Made by a program: the position numbers and the translations under genes. Below the pieces are notes generated by a model that worked only from the letters and a program-made list of their open reading frames with translations, made no database searches and had not been told where the DNA came from. From Fremontodendron californicum (taxonomy: Eukaryota; Streptophyta; Magnoliopsida; Malvales; Malvaceae), in contig JAULJL010000028.1 of the NCBI GenBank assembly GCA_030761205.1, positions 19,457,001 through 19,521,000 of the forward strand: a stretch of 64,000 nucleotides of DNA, read 5' to 3'. Shown in pieces: positions 11,306 through 20,126 of this stretch (position 1 is its first letter; each line of letters begins with the position of its first letter).

Positions 11306-11953
11306 TCACAAAGACAAAGTGCAATCCACTCCTTGCTCGTCCATATCTCTTTTTCTTTTTCCGAGCGTTTGCGAAACAACCGTAGCAGATAAATACTCAT
11401 AAGCTTGGAGCTTTTTGAGTAAATCTTCAATGGTTGTAGCAGAAATTATGGTTCTCCTTGCCTCTGAAAACATGAATCCATTATCCACAGCATTATCTAA
11501 ATATGAAAGCAAATTACTAAAATAACCATTAATATTAAGCAAACCAATGGGTTTCTTATTTGTGACCAAAGATGACCAAGAAGCCACGCAAGCTATTTCT
11601 TCCAATGTACCCAGACCTCCTGGTAAAGCAATGAATGCATCGGCAGAATGGTACATGATTGTTATCCGTTCAGGGATACTCCAGACTTGTATTTCCTTAC
11701 CCACGGTAGGTCCACAAAAACTTGTGAATAGTTTTGGCACGATTCCTAGAACTGGACTTCCTCCGGCGTGTGCTTCTGTAGCGACTGCTCCCATTAAACC
11801 CGTACTACCGCCTCCATAAATCAAGTGGATCTTTTGTTGGGCAAGTATTACTCCAACTCTTATGGCTTCATCAGCGAATATGTTATTTTTCCCTGGATAA
11901 GCACCTCCAAAGACACAAATTTTTTTAATGCGCTGGGACGAAGTACTTTCCAT
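11306..11953 (-). CDS. LOG: LOG-type cytokinin riboside 5'-monophosphate phosphoribohydrolase, retrotransposon cargo
   Basis: A 215-residue uninterrupted ORF, the usual length of plant LOG proteins. LOG enzymes release active cytokinin base from its riboside 5'-monophosphate. Motifs in order: KKICVFGGAYPGK near the N-terminus, LIYGGGSTGLMGAVA (nucleotide-binding loop, usually GGGSVGLMG), ADAFIALPGGLGTLEE (the PGGxGTxxE signature), KPIGLLNINGYFSNLL and a C-terminal ARRTIISATTIEDLLKKL. The arginine before the signature is kept (IPERITIM), but the lysine usual after it is isoleucine, and the Tyr of PGGYGT is Leu, so activity needs testing. The start at 11953 is shared with the B2 copy; the in-frame ATG at 11992 is not. 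Plant LOG genes normally have several introns; this one has none, so capture from a processed mRNA is likely. Four residues differ from the B2 copy. Confidence 0.9.
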   Translation of the reverse strand: MESTSSQRIKKICVFGGAYPGKNNIFADEAIRVGVILAQQKIHLIYGGGSTGLMGAVATEAHAGGSPVLGIVPKLFTSFCGPTVGKEIQVWSIPERITIMYHSADAFIALPGGLGTLEEIACVASWSSLVTNKKPIGLLNINGYFSNLLSYLDNAVDNGFMFSEARRTIISATTIEDLLKKLQAYEYLSATVVSQTLGKRKRDMDEQGVDCTLSL

Positions 11954-11997
11954 TTTTTTTTTCTTCGAGTGCCTGAAAGAGAATGAGTACATGGTGT

Positions 11998-12007
11998 AAT
12001 ATATAAA
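11998..12007 (-). promoter_or_regulatory. TATA-like sequence upstream of LOG
   Basis: Minus strand TTTATATATT about 50 bp before the LOG ATG; B2 has CTATATATT at the same place. A CTCTTTCAG stretch, which resembles a splice acceptor, lies between it and the ATG. AT-rich DNA makes chance likely. Confidence 0.3.
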
Positions 12008-12316
12008 GGACTGAGTAGTGAATCAGACAAGAGTAAAAATGTCGCCGAAAGTGTATCTGACCTGTCAGAAGAAAATATTAACCTAACAAAATATTTTTGC
12101 GTGATTTCAGGAAGAAAATCAAAAAGAGAAGAAAAAATCAACCGTAAAAGACAAATAAAAAAAACGAGAATAATTACACAAATCGAACAACACGTAAATT
12201 AAACCAAAATAAAGTTATTGCAAATCAAACCAAAAACTGAGAAGTCATTTATTGTAGTTGTGATTGTGGCTCACATCTTCCTCTGGTTTTACGTCCAGAA
12301 ACGGCTTAAACGCCTT

Positions 12317-12853
12317 CTATGAGTCGAGGATATGCTTCCCATCCAGTTTTCTTACAAGCTGGCAAACAGGGTCTTTTAACATCAGATTCCCAAGATGTTT
12401 CCATTCCCTTTGGAATTGCGGCCATAAATCAAGAATTTCTCTTTGTACGTCTCCACTAGGATGCGTCTCAAGAGAAAGTTGGATATTACCCAAATTCTCC
12501 TTACTCAGTCCATCTTTAATGAATTCAATTTTATCATCTCGATTAGAGGACGGAATCCCAATAGAACGACATTTACCGTTACACGTCCATCGTGCATATT
12601 TTTGGCAATTTGAACTCATGCGCTTTGCTCGTCGCTTCTTTGCAAAAGTGCTTCTACCTGTACCTGGTAAATGCAAAACAGGAAGATATTCATCTTCACG
12701 TACCTTGGTTTCAATTATCCAACGTATGTCTCCAGGAATCCCTTTGTGCATAAGCATTCTTAATCTTTCGAATCGAACTTGGTAAAGCTTCAGTAAAATA
12801 TTTCGAGGAAAAGGAGGAAATCGTTTCTGCAATCTTGTGAGAATATCATCCAT
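12317..12853 (-). CDS. Cysteine-rich basic protein resembling carlavirus nucleic-acid-binding proteins
   Basis: A 178-residue ORF, intact in both cargo copies. The start MDDILTRLQ at 12853 is chosen because it is shared and follows a conserved leader. An alpha-helical N-terminal half (LLKLYQVRFERLRMLMHKG) is followed by the basic block GTGRSTFAKKRRAKR and a cysteine cluster. The B2 copy has CHKCARWTCNGKC (CX2CX4CX3C); here the second cysteine is Tyr (CQKY), so metal binding may be impaired. The helix, G-x-S-x-A-x-K-R-R-A and cysteine order is that of the small cysteine-rich proteins (Carla_C4 type) of carlaviruses, which bind nucleic acid and in several cases suppress RNA silencing. The second cysteine pair is closer than usual, and the 80-residue tail (LSLETHPSGDVQREILDLWP) has no counterpart I recognise. 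Family assignment is from pattern alone. Confidence 0.6.
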   Translation of the reverse strand: MDDILTRLQKRFPPFPRNILLKLYQVRFERLRMLMHKGIPGDIRWIIETKVREDEYLPVLHLPGTGRSTFAKKRRAKRMSSNCQKYARWTCNGKCRSIGIPSSNRDDKIEFIKDGLSKENLGNIQLSLETHPSGDVQREILDLWPQFQREWKHLGNLMLKDPVCQLVRKLDGKHILDS

Positions 12854-12899
12854 CTTGAAAAAAAAATGAAAAAAATTGAAAGAGAAATTGGAAGAGAAA

Positions 12900-12907
12900 T
12901 TTATATA
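12900..12907 (-). promoter_or_regulatory. TATA-like sequence upstream of the cysteine-rich ORF
   Basis: Minus strand TATATAAA, 47 bp before the ATG and followed by a CT-rich leader; conserved in B2 at 52325-52332. It could be an internal promoter, or chance in AT-rich DNA. Confidence 0.4.
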
Positions 12908-13107
12908 CAATATCAGTTTTGTGGGTAGCTGATGGAACCGATTTAAATAATCACGGAGTACCGTTATCCGCCATTTAACCGGGGTAAAAAATTATATTTA
13001 CATCTAGTTATTTTCAAAACCAGGATCAGAAAGAAAAACAACATAAAAAGACTCAAAAACAAAACACTCTAAATAAAATCCTAAATTCTTCCCCCCACAC
13101 ATAATTT

Positions 13108-13127
13108 TTACATTGTCCTTAATGTAA
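13108..13127 (-). other. Hairpin and purine tract between gag-like ORF and cargo
   Basis: A slightly mutated version of the TTACATTG/CAATGTAA hairpin followed on the minus strand by TGTGGGGGGAAG. The flanking sequence matches the A-type 3' UTR. In B2 the pair is at 52543-52562. Confidence 0.55.
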
Positions 13128-13349
13128 TGCTATTAATCCCAAATGAAAGAATCATGTGTAAGTGAAAAGAACTAATAAACAAAATAAACTTATGCAGCCT
13201 AAATGAACTTAGAAACACTAAACACAATTAGCAAAGAAACATAAGAAAAAGATAAAGAAAAAGAGAGCAAATCTGAGGATGGCAGTTTGGCAATGCTTTC
13301 ACTAATTAGGCTGCCTCCCCCAATTAGCACTTGATTTAGTGTTTTGAAC

Positions 13350-14288
13350 CTAACCAACACCCCTTCTTGGCATTTTAGGCTTGTCAGGCTCATACATGAA
13401 ATTTCCCAAATTTATGCGTTTGAGAGGAAACTTTCTTTGCACAACAGTGGATGCATTCTCCATTACAAGTATTATTCCATCATCCTTTGTGGTGCATATG
13501 TCATCGAGGAATGGAGCATATTTTGATACTTGTTGAAAGACCTCCACAAACAAGTTGTTTAAGGTTTCCGGCATGTGTTGTTCATGTTCTTCCTCCTTGA
13601 ACTTTGCAAATCTACTAGGAAAAGGTGGAGAAGAAACATTAGTAAAAAGTGAAACCTTAAACGTTACCTCAGGTGCCGAAATACTCTTATTTGGATCTTT
13701 GGCTTCATTATCCTCAAGAATAGAATCCATCTCTAATTTTATTTCATCCTCATCTTGTTCCTCATTCTTCAAGGTCACAATAGTAGCATTCTCCTTTGGG
13801 TTAACCATTATTTGGGCTGGGAGTTCTTCAGATCTTTGTGCTACCCATCCCACCATACTACTAGCCAATTGGCTCATTTGCTTTTCCAAACTCTGGATGC
13901 TTGCCCTTGTTTCCTGTTGGAATTGCAAAGAATCAGTAACAAGAGAATAGACAAGATCTTCTAAAGAAGTACCTGAGTTTTGAGTCATATGTGGTGGTTG
14001 AAAAAGATCTGGTTCTTGAGACCATGATTGATTGAAGCTAGATGGATGAGTGTAATTGGCATAAGGATCTACTTCTTGGTAATTTTTCGAGTAGCCATAA
14101 TTAGTATGATCCCACCATCCCTCATGGTAAGTGTTTGAGTAATGATCATACTGTTGGTCTTGAAACACTTGATGGCCTTGACATCCTCCCATGGCCAATT
14201 GTTGAACTGGGGAGGTGAGCTTGGCTTGTTGATTCTCCATGTTCATGTATGCCACCAACTCTTCAAGTGTTAGATTGCTCAATTCCAT
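13350..14288 (-). CDS. Gag-derived ORF (MELSNL family) of B1
   Basis: 312 residues starting MELSNLTLEELVAYMNMENQ, ATG about 110 bp after the PBS. An earlier in-frame ATG at 14435 lies in the LTR and is ignored. Residues about 25-190 (SPVQQL, QYDHYSNTYHEGWWDHTNYG, NSGTSLEDLVYSLVTD, SLEKQMSQLASSM) align with the nucleocapsid and linker part of A gag. The rest matches the Athila stretch before protease (YAPFLDDICTTKD, ENASTVVQRK). Capsid and CCHC knuckle are missing. The ORF is open and of identical length in B1, B2 and B3, which suggests it is useful to the element, perhaps as RNA chaperone or packaging adaptor (inference). Confidence 0.8.
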   Translation of the reverse strand: MELSNLTLEELVAYMNMENQQAKLTSPVQQLAMGGCQGHQVFQDQQYDHYSNTYHEGWWDHTNYGYSKNYQEVDPYANYTHPSSFNQSWSQEPDLFQPPHMTQNSGTSLEDLVYSLVTDSLQFQQETRASIQSLEKQMSQLASSMVGWVAQRSEELPAQIMVNPKENATIVTLKNEEQDEDEIKLEMDSILEDNEAKDPNKSISAPEVTFKVSLFTNVSSPPFPSRFAKFKEEEHEQHMPETLNNLFVEVFQQVSKYAPFLDDICTTKDDGIILVMENASTVVQRKFPLKRINLGNFMYEPDKPKMPRRGVG

Positions 14289-14400
14289 CGTTTTTTTTTT
14301 TTTAAATTTGAAAAGAAAAACCTGTATGTACAAGAAGATAAAACTAATTAGAACTGAAAATAAGAATAAACCAAGTAACAAATAAACTAAAGAAAGCAAT

Positions 14401-14417
14401 CCCCGGCAACGGCGCCA
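14401..14417 (-). promoter_or_regulatory. PBS of B1, tRNA-Asp type
   Basis: The minus strand reads TGGCGCCGTTGCCGGGG, 6 bp inside the 5' LTR end. It fixes the element's orientation as minus and is identical to the PBS of A. Confidence 0.88.
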
Positions 14418-14423
14418 AAAATT

Positions 14424-17400
14424 TGATGCACCCAAAAGAGTGTATCTTATTTAACCTTGCACTAAAAAGATCAATTGTAAGTATAATGATTAGCAAGGGT
14501 CGAGTCCTCAGGGATTGGGTTTTAATCTATGAGTTATTGGTTTATAACTTACGTTCAAAGAAAACAATAAAAGAAAAGGGGTTTTTGAAGCCACATTTAA
14601 ACTAAAGTAAATAATAAGAATAAGATGCAAGGCGGTATAACCAGCCAATAAAAATATATATACTAAATTAGGCGGTATAACCAGCCAATAAAAATATATA
14701 TACTAAATTAGGCGGTATAACCAGCCAATAAAAATAAAACAAAGTTAATATACAAATTAGGCGGTATAACCAGCCAATAAAAATAAATATACTTTTAAAA
14801 ATAAGCAAACTAGAAAAGTAAGAAAACAAGTAAGTAAGAAGAATCAAATATGAAAAATATGGTTAAGGTTTCATTCTCCACCACTAGACATCATTAAGAA
14901 TCAATTTCAGATCTATCAATATCAACCAACTATCAAAGTTAACAACCGTGGATAACAACAAGCTCTGTTATCCCAATATTTCCTTAGTTTGTCGTTAAAT
15001 AGAACAAGCTCTCTATTTAATCTCTAACCATTAAACAACCTAGAATAAGCTCTCTAAATTCAATTTAATGGCAGCTTTATGATGAGAAAGATAGGTTGAT
15101 CTAAGCAACAAACACATAAGCTCGGATTGTTCAACTTAGGTTATGTTCCACTTTGCAATTATTGAAAACTTGACCATAATCATTAATCACAAATTGCCAC
15201 TTATGAATAGGAAATCAAGACAATTACACGGATCAAGACTCCTAGACTAGCAATAGATAATTATCAAGATCTATCTAGTTGTACACCTAAATAAATCAAG
15301 ACAACATCATGAACAATTCTTGTAGAAGAACATAACCTATCTTTAAGATTAACAAATGCTTTCTCTTGTACATTGGTAGGATATTAGCCATTGTAATAAA
15401 ATTCTCTAAGTTTTCTTTTTCTTTCTTTTCTCTAGTTTTCTTTTTCTTTATTTTTTTTTCTTCTTCTTTCTTTCTTTTATTTCCTTCTTAGATTCTCTTT
15501 AATTTTATGTTTATGTTTACAATGCCTATGCTAGGCTAAACTTCTATTTGGTTAAGGGTGATTTCAAAGCCCTAGACATGTTTTGTGATTGATTTTTAGA
15601 TTCTATCTATCATTAATTTTCTATCAAAGTTGCTTATGTTCTTCTACAAGAATTGTTCATGATGTTGTCTTGATTTATTTAGGTGTACAACTAGATAGAT
15701 CTTGATAATTATCTATTGCTAGTTTAGGAATCTTGATCCGTGTAATTGTCTTGATTTCCTATTCATAAGTGGCAATTTGTGATTAATGATTATGGTCAAG
15801 TTTTCAATAATTGCAAAGTGGAACATAACCTAAGTTGAACAATCCGAGCTTATGTGTTTGTTGCTTAGATCAACCTATCTTTCTCATCATAAAGCTGCCA
15901 TTAAATTGAATTTAGAGAGCTTATTCTAGGTTGTTTAATGGTTAGAGATTAAATAGAGAGCTTGTTCTATTTAACGACAAACTAAGGAAAGATTGGGATA
16001 ACAGAGCTTGTTGTTATCTACGGTTGTTAACTTTGATAGTTGGTTGATATTGATAGATCTGAAATTGATTCTTAATGATGTCTAGTGGTGGAGAATGAAA
16101 CCTTAACCATATTTTTCATATTTGATTCTTCTTACTTACTTGTTTTCTTACTTTTCTAGTTAGCTTATTTTTAAAAGTATATTTATTTTTATTGGCTGGT
16201 TATACCGCCTAATTTAGTATATATATTTTTATTGGCTGGTTATACCGCCTAATTTAGTATATATATTTTTATTGGCTGGTTATACCGCCTTGCATCTTAT
16301 TCTTATTATTTACTTTAGTTTAAATCTGGCTTCAAAAACTCCTTTTCTTTTATTGTTCTTGAATTTAAGTTTTAAACTATTAACTTATAAACTAAAACCC
16401 AATCCCTGAGGACTCAACCCTTGCTAACTACTATACTTACAATTTATCTTTTTAGTGCAAGGTTAAATAAGATACACTCTTTTGGGTTTATTAACTTATA
16501 ACTTACGTTCAAAGAAAACAATAAACGTTAATATACAATTTCTCCACCACTAGACATCATTAAGAATCAATTTCAGATCTATCAATATCAACCAACTATC
16601 AAAGTTAACAACCGTGGATAACAACAAGCTCTGTTATCCCAATCTTTCCTTAGTTTGTCGTTAAATAGAACAAGCTCTCTATTTAATCTCTAACCATTAA
16701 ACAACCTAGAATAAGCTCTCTAAATTCAATTTAATGGCAGCTTTATGATGAGAAAGATCGGTTGATCTAAGCAACAAACACATAAGCTCGGATTGTTCAA
16801 CTTAGGTTATGTTCCACTTTGCAATTATTGAAAACTTGACCATAATCATTAATCACAAATTGCCACTTATGAATAGGAAATCAAGACAATTACACGGATC
16901 AAGACTCCTAGACTAGCAATAGATAATTATCAAGATCTATCTAGTTGTACACCTAAATAAATCAAGACAACATCATGAACAATTCTTGTAGAAGAACATA
17001 AGCAACTTTGATAGAAAATTAATGATAGATAGAATCTGAAAATCAATCACAAAACATGTCTAGGGCTTTGAAATCACCCTTAACCAAATAGAAGTTTAGC
17101 CTAGCATAGGCATTGTAAACATAAACATAAAATTAAAGAGAATCTAAGAAGGAAATAAAAGAAAGAAAGAAGAAGAAGAAAATAAAGAAAAAGAAAACTA
17201 GAGAAAAGAAAGAAGAAGAAAACTTAGAGAATTTTATTACAATGGCTAATATCCTACCAATGTACAATATGATCCTCTACAATCATCCAAGGCCCTCTAT
17301 TTATACACATTTTGGAGGGCTAAATGACAAGAGACAAGCTTTACAAATTTCAAAGGTAGGTATAATAGGTGGGTGCATTTTTGTAACAATTTTCGTCATA

Positions 17401-18132
17401 TTGTATGACCATTTTGATCAGCCAACTAGATGGTCGATTTTGTCAATCTTGGAGGCCTCATCTGATCACATGGTCTTCTAGAAAAATGTTCCCCTATGAG
17501 TTACTGATTCATAGCCGTTGGAATCCGCTCATTTGCTGATGTGGAGAAGAAGATATGGGCAAAATACGAAAACAGGTCAGCACAGACGTCATTGCACATC
17601 AGCCAACTTGATGGTCGATTTCTTCAATATTGGAGGCTTTATCTGATCACATGGTCTTCTAGACAAATGTTCCCCTATCAGTTAGTGATCCATAGCCATT
17701 GAAATCAGCTCATTGTCTGATGTGTATCGGACGATATGGTCAAAATGCGAAAACTGCTCAGGACAGACGTCATTGCACATCAGCCAACTTGATGGTTGAT
17801 TTCGCTATGGAAAACGACTCCGTTTCTAGAAGTGTAAAACATGAAAAAGATAGATATGCCTCTTAACTTTGCACGGTTAAAATTTCAGCCTTATTTCTTC
17901 AGTGAAACTCCAGATATAGCTGATATGGCAAAAGGTGTCGGAACTGGAACTGAACTGGATTTGCCCTTAATTCTAGTAATCTGAAATCACTCAAAGAAAC
18001 TTGTGAAAAACACCAAATTACATAAAAATATAAAAGATCATAAACACAATTAGACTAAACAATAATAACTCGTATTTGACACAAAACAATAATAAAACAT
18101 AACTAAAAACTATATAATTATACGAGTTATCA
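14424..18132 (-). repeat. 5' LTR of B1, rearranged
   Basis: Starts TGATGCACCC and ends GAGTTATCA like the other LTR, but is 3709 bp instead of about 2045. 14424-15333 matches the beginning of the normal LTR, 15334-16490 is an inverted LTR segment, and 16491-18132 matches the LTR from near the middle of U5 to the end, with a small scrambled joint at 16486-16545. The promoter half and U3 repeats are intact at the right. Confidence 0.85.
15334..16490 (+). repeat. Inverted B-LTR segment inside the B1 LTR
   Basis: Plus-strand sequence here is the reverse complement of LTR positions equivalent to about 7303-8470. It begins with the reverse of the TATTACAATGGCTAATATCC region and ends with GATACACTCTTTTGGG, the reverse of the LTR start. 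With 14424-15333 it forms inverted arms of about 0.9 kb. The small joint sequence at 15334-15350 differs from the normal LTR. Confidence 0.82.
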
Positions 18133-18137
18133 GAGGT

Positions 18138-18663
18138 TGATAAATCTAAAATAGATATTATGTATTCTTTACCACCTCCCACAAATGTGAGAGAGGTTCG
18201 TTCTTTTCTTGGACATGCAGGTTTCTATAGGAGATTTATCAAAGACTTCTCAAAGATCACATTACCTCTTTGCAAGCTACTACAAAAAGATGTGGTTTTC
18301 CACTTTGATGACAAATGCAAAGAGGCGCTTGAAACATTGAAGGGACTCTTGACATCAGCTCCTATCATGCAACCACTAGATTGGAATGTACCTTTTGAAA
18401 TCATGTGTGATGCTAGTGACTATGCCATTGGAGCTGTTTTGGGCCAACGGGTTGGCAAAGCCTCACATGCCATTTATTATGCCTCCCGAACTCTTAATGA
18501 TGCTCAATTGAACTATTCCACTACTGAAAAAGAACTTTTGGCTGTTGTATTTGCTTTAGAAAAATTTCGATCTTATTTAATTGGTACTAAAGTAATTGTA
18601 TATTCTGACCATGCAGCCCACTTAGGTACTTACTCACTAAGAAGGAGGCCAAACCAAGGTTGA
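18138..18663 (+). pseudogene. pol: RT end and RNase H of element A
   Basis: Resumes the RT reading after B1 in the matching phase, with FLGHAGFYRRFIKDFSKI (RT connection). The RNase H domain follows, with its acidic residues in CDASDYAIGAVLGQ, TEKELLAVVFALEKFRSYL and YSDHAA. About one extra base after YSDHAA shifts the frame and gives a false C-terminus ending at 18663; the true continuation (LIRWILLLQEFDLEI) is in the frame of the next piece. Confidence 0.9.
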
Positions 18664-20126
18664 TTAGATGGATACTTCTCTTACAAGAGTTTGATTTGGA
18701 GATAAAAGATAAGAAAGGTAGTGACAACCTGGTTGCGGACCATCTTAGCCGTTTAGTTCATGAAGAGGATGCACTACCCTCGAATGAGAACTTTCCGGAT
18801 GAGCAACTTCTTTTTATAAGTACAACAACTCCTTGGTATGCCGATATTGTTAATTACTTAGTTACCAAGAAGTTGCCACAAGAGTTGACACAAGCTCAAA
18901 GAAATAAGATCAAGAGTGATGCCAAATACTACATATGGGATGATCCTTACCTTTGGAAGCATTGCTCCGATCAGATTATAAGAAGGTGTGTACTCGAATC
19001 TGAATTTCAATCTATTCTCACCTTTTGTCACTCTTATGCATGTGGAGGACACTTTGGATCTAAAAGAACAGCCATGAAAGTTCTTGATTCTGGATTTTAT
19101 TGGCCTACTATATTCAAAGATGCATACCTCTTTTGCAAGTCATGTGATCATTGCCAAAGAACAGGTAACTTAGGTGCTAGAAATCAAATGCCTCAAACTC
19201 CAATACTTATTGTTGAAATTTTTGATGTATGGGGCATGGATTTCATGGGACCTTTTCCTTCTTCTTTTGGTAATCTTTATATTTTACTTGCCGTTGATTA
19301 TGTTTCAAAGTGGGTGGAAGCAAAATCCACTAGGACTAATGACTCTAAAGTTGTTTCAGATTTTGTCAAGACTAACATCTTTGCTAGGTTTGGAACACCA
19401 AAGGCCATAATCAACGATAGAGGTACTCACTTTTGCAATAGGACTATGGAAGCACTTTTGAGGAAGTATAACATCACACACAAGGTCTCCACCTCATATC
19501 ATCCTCAAACTAGTGGGCAAGCTGAAGTGTCAAACCGAGAAGTTAAGTCCATCCTTGAAAAGACACTTAATCCAAATAGGAAGGATTGGAGTTCACGACT
19601 TGATGCACTTTGGGCTTATAGGACAGCATATAAGACACCCATTGGTATGTCTCCTTATCGACTTGTTTATGGTAAGCCTTTTCATCTTCCGGTTGAATTG
19701 GAACATAAATCATATTGGGCTATCAAACAATGCAACATGGAGATGGATGAGACAGGTAAGTAAAGAAAACTTGACCTACAAGAATTAGAGGAGATAAGGA
19801 ATGATGCCTATGAGAATTCTAGGATTTACAAGGAAAAGACTAAGGCATTCCATGAGAAGATGATATCAAGAAAGGACTTTGTTGTTGGACAAAAAGTTCT
19901 TCTCTTCCATTCACGCCTTAAGTTATTTCCAGGTAAGTTACGTTCTCGTTGGGTTGGACCTTTTGTTATTACTAATGTATTTACTCATGGTGCAGTTGAA
20001 ATCCAAAGCCCAAAAACAGATAAGGCATTCAAAGTGAATGGTCATAGATTGAAGCCTTACTATGAGAACTTTCCAATAGAAGATGTAGAGGAGTTACCAC
20101 TTTTTGAGCCAAATTATGTTGAATAA
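18660..20126 (+). pseudogene. pol: Integrase of element A (one in-frame stop)
   Basis: Begins with the RNase H tail VADHLSRL. The HHCC zinc domain follows (CHSYACGGHFG and CKSCDHCQRTG), then the DDE core with its three acids in WGMDFMGPF, INDRGTHFCN and SNREVKSILEK, and the GMSPYRLVYGKPFHLPVELEH block. A single TAA at 19761-19763 interrupts the frame, and the same frame continues to 20126 with VGQKVLLFHSRLKLFPGKL and WVGPFVI, the usual C-terminal domain. No chromodomain is seen, as is normal for Athila. It would insert element DNA and make the 5-bp target duplications seen throughout the window. Confidence 0.92.

Larger units (their letters stand above)
11050..13035 (-). other. Cargo module of B1 (absent from B3)
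   Basis: About 2 kb with no counterpart in B3. On the left B1 and B3 agree up to about 11050. On the right, from about 13036, the sequence turns into A-type 3' UTR (compare 20350-20420). It holds the cysteine-rich and LOG ORFs, separated by 363 bp, plus a third diverged hairpin at 11194-11213. Boundaries were placed by eye. Confidence 0.75.
7300..18132 (-). mobile_element. Element B1: non-autonomous LTR retrotransposon carrying LOG and a cysteine-rich protein gene
   Basis: Flanked by the perfect 5-bp duplication GAGGT (7295-7299 and 18133-18137) inside the RT gene of A. The element reads on the minus strand: 5' LTR (18132-14424), tRNA-Asp PBS (14417-14401), gag-like ORF, cysteine-rich protein ORF, LOG ORF, long 3' UTR, polypurine tract, 3' LTR (9342-7300). 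It has no protease, RT, RNase H or integrase, so it depends on proteins supplied in trans. The 5' LTR is enlarged by an inverted LTR segment. Total 10,833 bp; related copies are at 35282-42371 and 46759-55919. Confidence 0.93.

Noticed and set aside
11547..11819. 90-codon plus-strand reading inside LOG (and 50970-51242)
   Set aside because: Antisense of the LOG core; no motif of its own.
11306..11953. LOG as an ordinary host gene that happens to lie between repeats
   Set aside because: It is found twice at the same internal position of elements with separate target duplications, lacks introns and is absent from the sister element B3.
12264..12785. 173-codon plus-strand reading over the cysteine-rich ORF (and 51686-52207)
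   Set aside because: Antisense shadow of the real minus-strand ORF, which has the recognisable basic and cysteine motifs.
14401..14417. tRNA-Asp gene fragments
   Set aside because: Only the 17-nt complement of the tRNA 3' end is present, always 6 bp from an LTR, so these are primer-binding sites.
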